From positions 35,735 to 99,734 of the forward strand of contig NZ_JABVXF010000016.1 of assembly GCF_013349995.1 (NCBI RefSeq): DNA of 64,000 bases, given 5' to 3'. Both the position numbers and the translations under genes were made by a program. Each line of letters begins with the position of its first letter. The stretch's first letter is position 1. The notes under the pieces were generated by a model that searched no databases, was not told the origin of the DNA, and was given only the letters and a program-made list of their open reading frames with translations. Below are positions 61,601 through 64,000 of this stretch, piece by piece. Source of the DNA: Pseudoalteromonas sp. 0303 (lineage in GTDB: Bacteria > Pseudomonadota > Gammaproteobacteria > Enterobacterales > Alteromonadaceae).

Positions 61601-61664
61601 ACAACTCTTGGGGGATTACTCCCTCAAGGGTGTGATCCCTCAAATTTACTTTGAGGAGATTCAA
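61601..61664 (+). promoter_or_regulatory. Leader 8, weaker copy
   Basis: el1 GGGGGATTAC (61610-61619), el2 GTGATCCC (61632-61639), el3 GAGGAGATTC (61653-61662). el2 ATCCCTC can pair with GAGGAGAT with one mismatch. Confidence 0.6.
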
Positions 61665-61709
61665 ATGAATTGCTTATTAGCTAAGCACTTGTTTAAGGAG
61701 TGCTTATGA
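61665..61709 (+). CDS. 14-residue leader peptide
   Basis: ATG AAT ... TTA TGA directly after leader 8's ribosome site; its TGA overlaps the next gene's ATG (ATGA). It encodes 'MNCLLAKHLFKECL'. Probably serves to couple translation of the next gene to leader 8. Confidence 0.45.
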   Translation: MNCLLAKHLFKECL

Positions 61710-61966
61710 AAAACAAAATGCTAAATAAGATCATGGTTGAACTAATCTTATTAGTAACAATTGTTGGCTATATTCCAGAGCTCTCTGTTAGTGGTTTTGC
61801 GGATATGTTCGGCCCGTGTGGTTTCGACAACAAAACATGCTACGAAATTCAAATTCAAGGACTTATAAAGCTAGTCCTTGCTTTTGTTTGTATGTTGGCA
61901 TCTGTTGTGATAGGTTTCTATATAACTTTCCTAAATGGTTCCGAGGAGGACGATCAAGATGAATGA
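61706..61966 (+). CDS. Two-span membrane protein
   Basis: 86 residues from the ATG at 61706, which overlaps the leader-peptide stop; AAGGAG lies 9 bp upstream. Hydrophobic segments at about 8-24 and 52-76 with a cysteine-containing loop ('MFGPCGFDNKTCYE') and an acidic tail. Possibly a periplasmic disulphide loop. Function unknown. Confidence 0.55.
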   Translation: MKNKMLNKIMVELILLVTIVGYIPELSVSGFADMFGPCGFDNKTCYEIQIQGLIKLVLAFVCMLASVVIGFYITFLNGSEEDDQDE

Positions 61967-62060
61967 AATCCAAGCTATTGGTTTGACCTTTTTCATTATT
62001 GGTAATGTAGTTTTTTTCGGTAGTTATTTATGGATGCACCACCGAATAAGCAAAAAATAA
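61959..62060 (+). CDS. 33-residue membrane protein
   Basis: ATG at 61959 within the tail of the preceding gene (overlap of 8 bp) and GAGGAGG upstream. One span ('IGLTFFIIGNVVFFGSYLW'). Last gene of the operon. Confidence 0.5.
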   Translation: MNEIQAIGLTFFIIGNVVFFGSYLWMHHRISKK

Positions 62061-62066
62061 AATAAG

Positions 62067-62093
62067 AAAAGACCGTTAATCGGTCTTTTTTTT
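62067..62093 (+). terminator. Rho-independent terminator
   Basis: AAAAGACCG, loop TTAAT, CGGTCTTTTTTTT. Ends the 51-62 kb operon. Confidence 0.92.
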
Positions 62094-62675
62094 GTCAAAA
62101 TTTGAAGAGAGGAGCTACTGCGCCTAGAACAATAACCAGTAAGGGGTAGACGCGAAGCTCTTCTATATTGCTGAAAATAGAAAAAATTCAATCAATTCCA
62201 AGTGTGTGAGTAGAATAAAGTTTCATACTGAGTAATAAAGATTCATACCAAGTATTAAACTATCATCCTAAAATGGCAGCGATTGCATCGGTACGCTGCC
62301 ATTTCTAAAACGTTTTTGCCCCATTTCGCGTTAACGCAAATACTCTAAGGGCGGCTTTGAGCAATCAGATACAGTGTTATTCATCTAATGCTATTGGCTC
62401 TACTCCATAAATCTGATATTCCACGAAATTTTATGTTGGTGATGATATAAATAACTGTATTAATACACAGTTTTGTTGTTGTGCTTCCATATTCAAGAAA
62501 ATGAGCGACGAGCGCATTTTCTTTTTCAGAATATCTTTAGTGCCAATAAAAAATTAGAATTGGCAATGATTACGTTATTTGTTAAAAATAGATTTATTAA
62601 TACCTGCGCGTAACATCGGCAGAAAGATGCGCGACGGGCGCACTATAAAATTGTTAAAAGTCACAAGGAGCTACT
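62094..62675. other. Gene-free stretch before the cassette pair
   Basis: About 580 bases. AAGAAAATG/CATTTTCTT with T-run at 62495-62526 is a terminator-like hairpin. GCGTTAACGC (62328-62337) is a palindrome. TGCGCG sites at 62605 and 62627 lie 41-70 bp before the next gene, like the promoter-associated motif elsewhere. No integrase gene and no attI could be recognised. Confidence 0.5.
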
Positions 62676-63158
62676 GTGCAAGAGATCTATGAAAGGGTAA
62701 TCGTAACAAATGACCTATCGTGCACTAGAGGCAATGATGAGGTTGCTGTTATTCACGCCTGCAAGAGTCCATGCCATCAAGGCGCAGTGGGCTACCGAGG
62801 AAAATTACCAAGTACTCATCCAAACTACCTAGTGCTAGAGCAGGAGTATGATCTATTTCTCAATATCATTGACCCACCTGTTCCGTTGTTCATGCCTCCG
62901 CTATTTACGGAGTTTTTAGCGTTTGCCAATAAACACTGGTCTCAAGGCAGAAAACTGCTAATTCATTGTAATCAGGGAGAGTCGAGAGCCCCCTCACTAG
63001 CAATGTTGTTTTTGGCGAAAGGTGTTTTTGCTATACCTGATACATCATATGAAGTGGCTAGATCTGAGTTTGAAAAACTCTATCCAAGATACAATCCGGG
63101 TAAAGGGATTGAAACGTACTTTTCAAAAAACTGGACGCAACTTGGTAGCAACTTTTAA
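62676..63158 (+). CDS. Dual-specificity-phosphatase-like protein (integron cassette)
   Basis: 160 residues from a GTG at 62676 with AAGGAG. The signature 'IHCNQGESRAPSLAM' near 96-110 matches the HCx5R loop of cysteine-based phosphatases, including the following Ser/Pro. The general-acid Asp may be in 'NIIDPPVPLF'. It ends exactly at the attC 63153-63230, as cassette genes do. Substrate unknown; such proteins often occur among small mobile genes. Confidence 0.75.
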   Translation: MQEIYERVIVTNDLSCTRGNDEVAVIHACKSPCHQGAVGYRGKLPSTHPNYLVLEQEYDLFLNIIDPPVPLFMPPLFTEFLAFANKHWSQGRKLLIHCNQGESRAPSLAMLFLAKGVFAIPDTSYEVARSEFEKLYPRYNPGKGIETYFSKNWTQLGSNF

Positions 63159-63230
63159 CAAGGCCAGCCAGAGGGAAGTCAAAACCGCCGCTTCGCTTTG
63201 GTTTTGCCTCCTCTGCTGGCGGCGTTATGC
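63153..63230 (+). repeat. Integron attC site
   Basis: 78 bp from TTTTAAC to GTTATGC. GCCAGCCAGAGG pairs with CCTCTGCTGGC leaving one extra C, and CAAAACC with GGTTTTG around a GCTTCGC tip. The extrahelical base and core sites are characteristic of attC. Confidence 0.9.
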
Positions 63231-63255
63231 AGCACTTTCTCGTTAGGAGTTATAG

Positions 63256-63897
63256 ATGGATGAGAAGATAGTTATCGGCTTATTTGGTGTTGTCTTAGGC
63301 TTCTTTCTGAATTTCTTTAAGGATATATTCACAGCTCGGCAAACTCGCAAGAAGGAAGCAGAGTACCTCGCAATAAGAATGATCTGCATCTTTGAATCTT
63401 TTGTGGATGGTTGTGCTGCTGTAGTTGGAGATGACGGGCTATATCATGGGCAACCAGATGAAGATGGATACCATCGTGTACAAGTGAAAACTCCAGAACT
63501 GGATGTAGAGTTAAAAGGTGTAAATTGGAAGTCCTTATCACCGCAGTTGATGTACGAGATACTCTACTTTCCAAGTTTAGTAAAGGAAGCGAACAGCTTT
63601 ATATCGAGTACATTTGAGTATGCAGCAAGTCCTCCAGATTTTTACGAGGGTTTTGAAGAGCGACAGTATCAATACTCAACTCTTGGGCTTAAAGCTGCTG
63701 AAATTACTCAGAAACTTAGAAATCAGTACAGCATACCGAAAAATCACATATCAAGTTGGGATATGGTCGAGTACATGCTAAATGAGAAAAATAAGATTAA
63801 TGAACTTCGGTTAGGTAGAAAGAAAGCTCACGAAGAAAGGAATGCATCATTGCATAACAAGTCAATGCAACCGACCGCTGACGCATCGGCTGATTGA
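63256..63897 (+). CDS. Membrane-anchored protein of an integron cassette
   Basis: 213 residues, ATG at 63256 with TTAGGAG. One N-terminal membrane span (about 6-24) and a soluble helical remainder without a known domain. The C-terminus 'HNKSMQPTADASAD' is translated from the attC itself; such S-M-Q-P-T-A-type tails are common in cassette-encoded proteins. Between two attC sites, so a single-gene cassette. Confidence 0.75.
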   Translation: MDEKIVIGLFGVVLGFFLNFFKDIFTARQTRKKEAEYLAIRMICIFESFVDGCAAVVGDDGLYHGQPDEDGYHRVQVKTPELDVELKGVNWKSLSPQLMYEILYFPSLVKEANSFISSTFEYAASPPDFYEGFEERQYQYSTLGLKAAEITQKLRNQYSIPKNHISSWDMVEYMLNEKNKINELRLGRKKAHEERNASLHNKSMQPTADASAD

Positions 63898-63907
63898 AGC
63901 GTTACCA
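63852..63907 (+). repeat. Integron attC site
   Basis: 56 bp, GCATAACAAGTCAATGCAAC ... GCATCGGCTGATTGAAGCGTTACC. CAATGCAACCGA and TCGGCTGATTG form the arms. Overlaps the 3' end of the cassette gene. Very close to the classical 59-base element. Confidence 0.9.
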
Positions 63908-63923
63908 AATAAATACTCTAAAA

Positions 63924-64000
63924 CGTTAATTAGATGGTACGCCCCACCCATTAGCTAAACTCATAGAGTTGGCTATTACAGGAGGAAACCATCATGTCAT
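63924..64000 (+). mobile_element. IS110 family element, IS1111 subgroup, copy 2 (cut by window end)
   Basis: Starts with CGTTAATTAGATGG, holds the 12-bp repeat ATGGTACGCCCC at 63934-63945 and reaches the transposase start (ATG at 63994, GGAGG upstream). About 90 percent identical by eye to the matching 70 bp of copy 1, so these are diverged copies, not a fresh duplication. It begins 17 bp after an attC. Confidence 0.88.

Noticed and set aside
62094..62675. Integron integrase or attI site
   Set aside because: No tyrosine-recombinase frame or primary recombination site was found; the cassettes lack a visible platform.

Overview
The window looks like part of a large, AT-rich conjugative plasmid (or plasmid-like element) from a marine gammaproteobacterium of the Vibrio, Pseudoalteromonas or Shewanella kind. 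This is inferred from base composition, from the F-type (SXT/IncA-C/IncHI-like) transfer genes, from integron attC sites of the type common in those genera, and from an iteron origin with a plasmid initiator. No ribosomal RNA, tRNA or ordinary housekeeping operon was seen. The host genus cannot be fixed from the sequence alone.

Layout. 1-5.2 kb is the maintenance region: a ParB-family gene cut by the window edge, a DnaN-type sliding clamp, an origin with about 17 directly repeated iterons (nine of them phased at about 43 bp), and the initiator gene. 5.2-8.8 kb holds a DUF2971 gene, a low-complexity protein and a RecG-like helicase. 9-17 kb holds small membrane proteins and a 1,863-residue exported protein with three related N-terminal modules. 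17.3-21.7 kb is an operon of about ten small unknown genes behind a promoter that contains a perfect 20-bp palindrome; a TTGGAA hexamer follows almost every stop codon. 22-30.2 kb is a mating-pair-formation block: S26 peptidase, TrbC-TraW fusion, TraU, TraN and a lipoprotein, with a decayed T5orf172 gene on the opposite strand. 30.5-40.4 kb is an accessory or defence region: a HipB-like regulator, a run of integron-style cassettes without an integrase (PIN protein, two-gene CBASS with a Cap15-type effector, DUF2971 protein), a frameshifted IS110/IS1111 element, and an AAA+ ATPase/subtilisin-like protease pair. 40.8-50.6 kb holds two divergent exported proteins, TraG and a UvrD-like helicase. 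51-62.1 kb is one long operon: SSB, CobS-like AAA+, DUF3150-type, CobT-like VWA protein, RadC, Toprim primase-like protein, ferredoxin and small proteins. 62.6-64 kb holds two further integron cassettes with attC sites and the start of a second IS1111 element.

How the parts work together. Initiator, iterons, clamp and ParB maintain the replicon. RecG, UvrD, SSB, RadC and the primase-like protein would process DNA during replication, conjugation or recombination. TraF-like, TrbC-TraW, TraU, TraN and TraG build the mating apparatus. The defence region probably protects host and plasmid from phages.

The most unusual signal is in the 53-62 kb operon. Eight intergenic leaders share one layout: a stem, then a segment complementary to the Shine-Dalgarno region of the next gene, then the Shine-Dalgarno sequence. 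The complementary bases change together from leader to leader, which suggests a repeated RNA switch. The second most notable feature is a CBASS operon lying between attC sites, as an integron cassette would.
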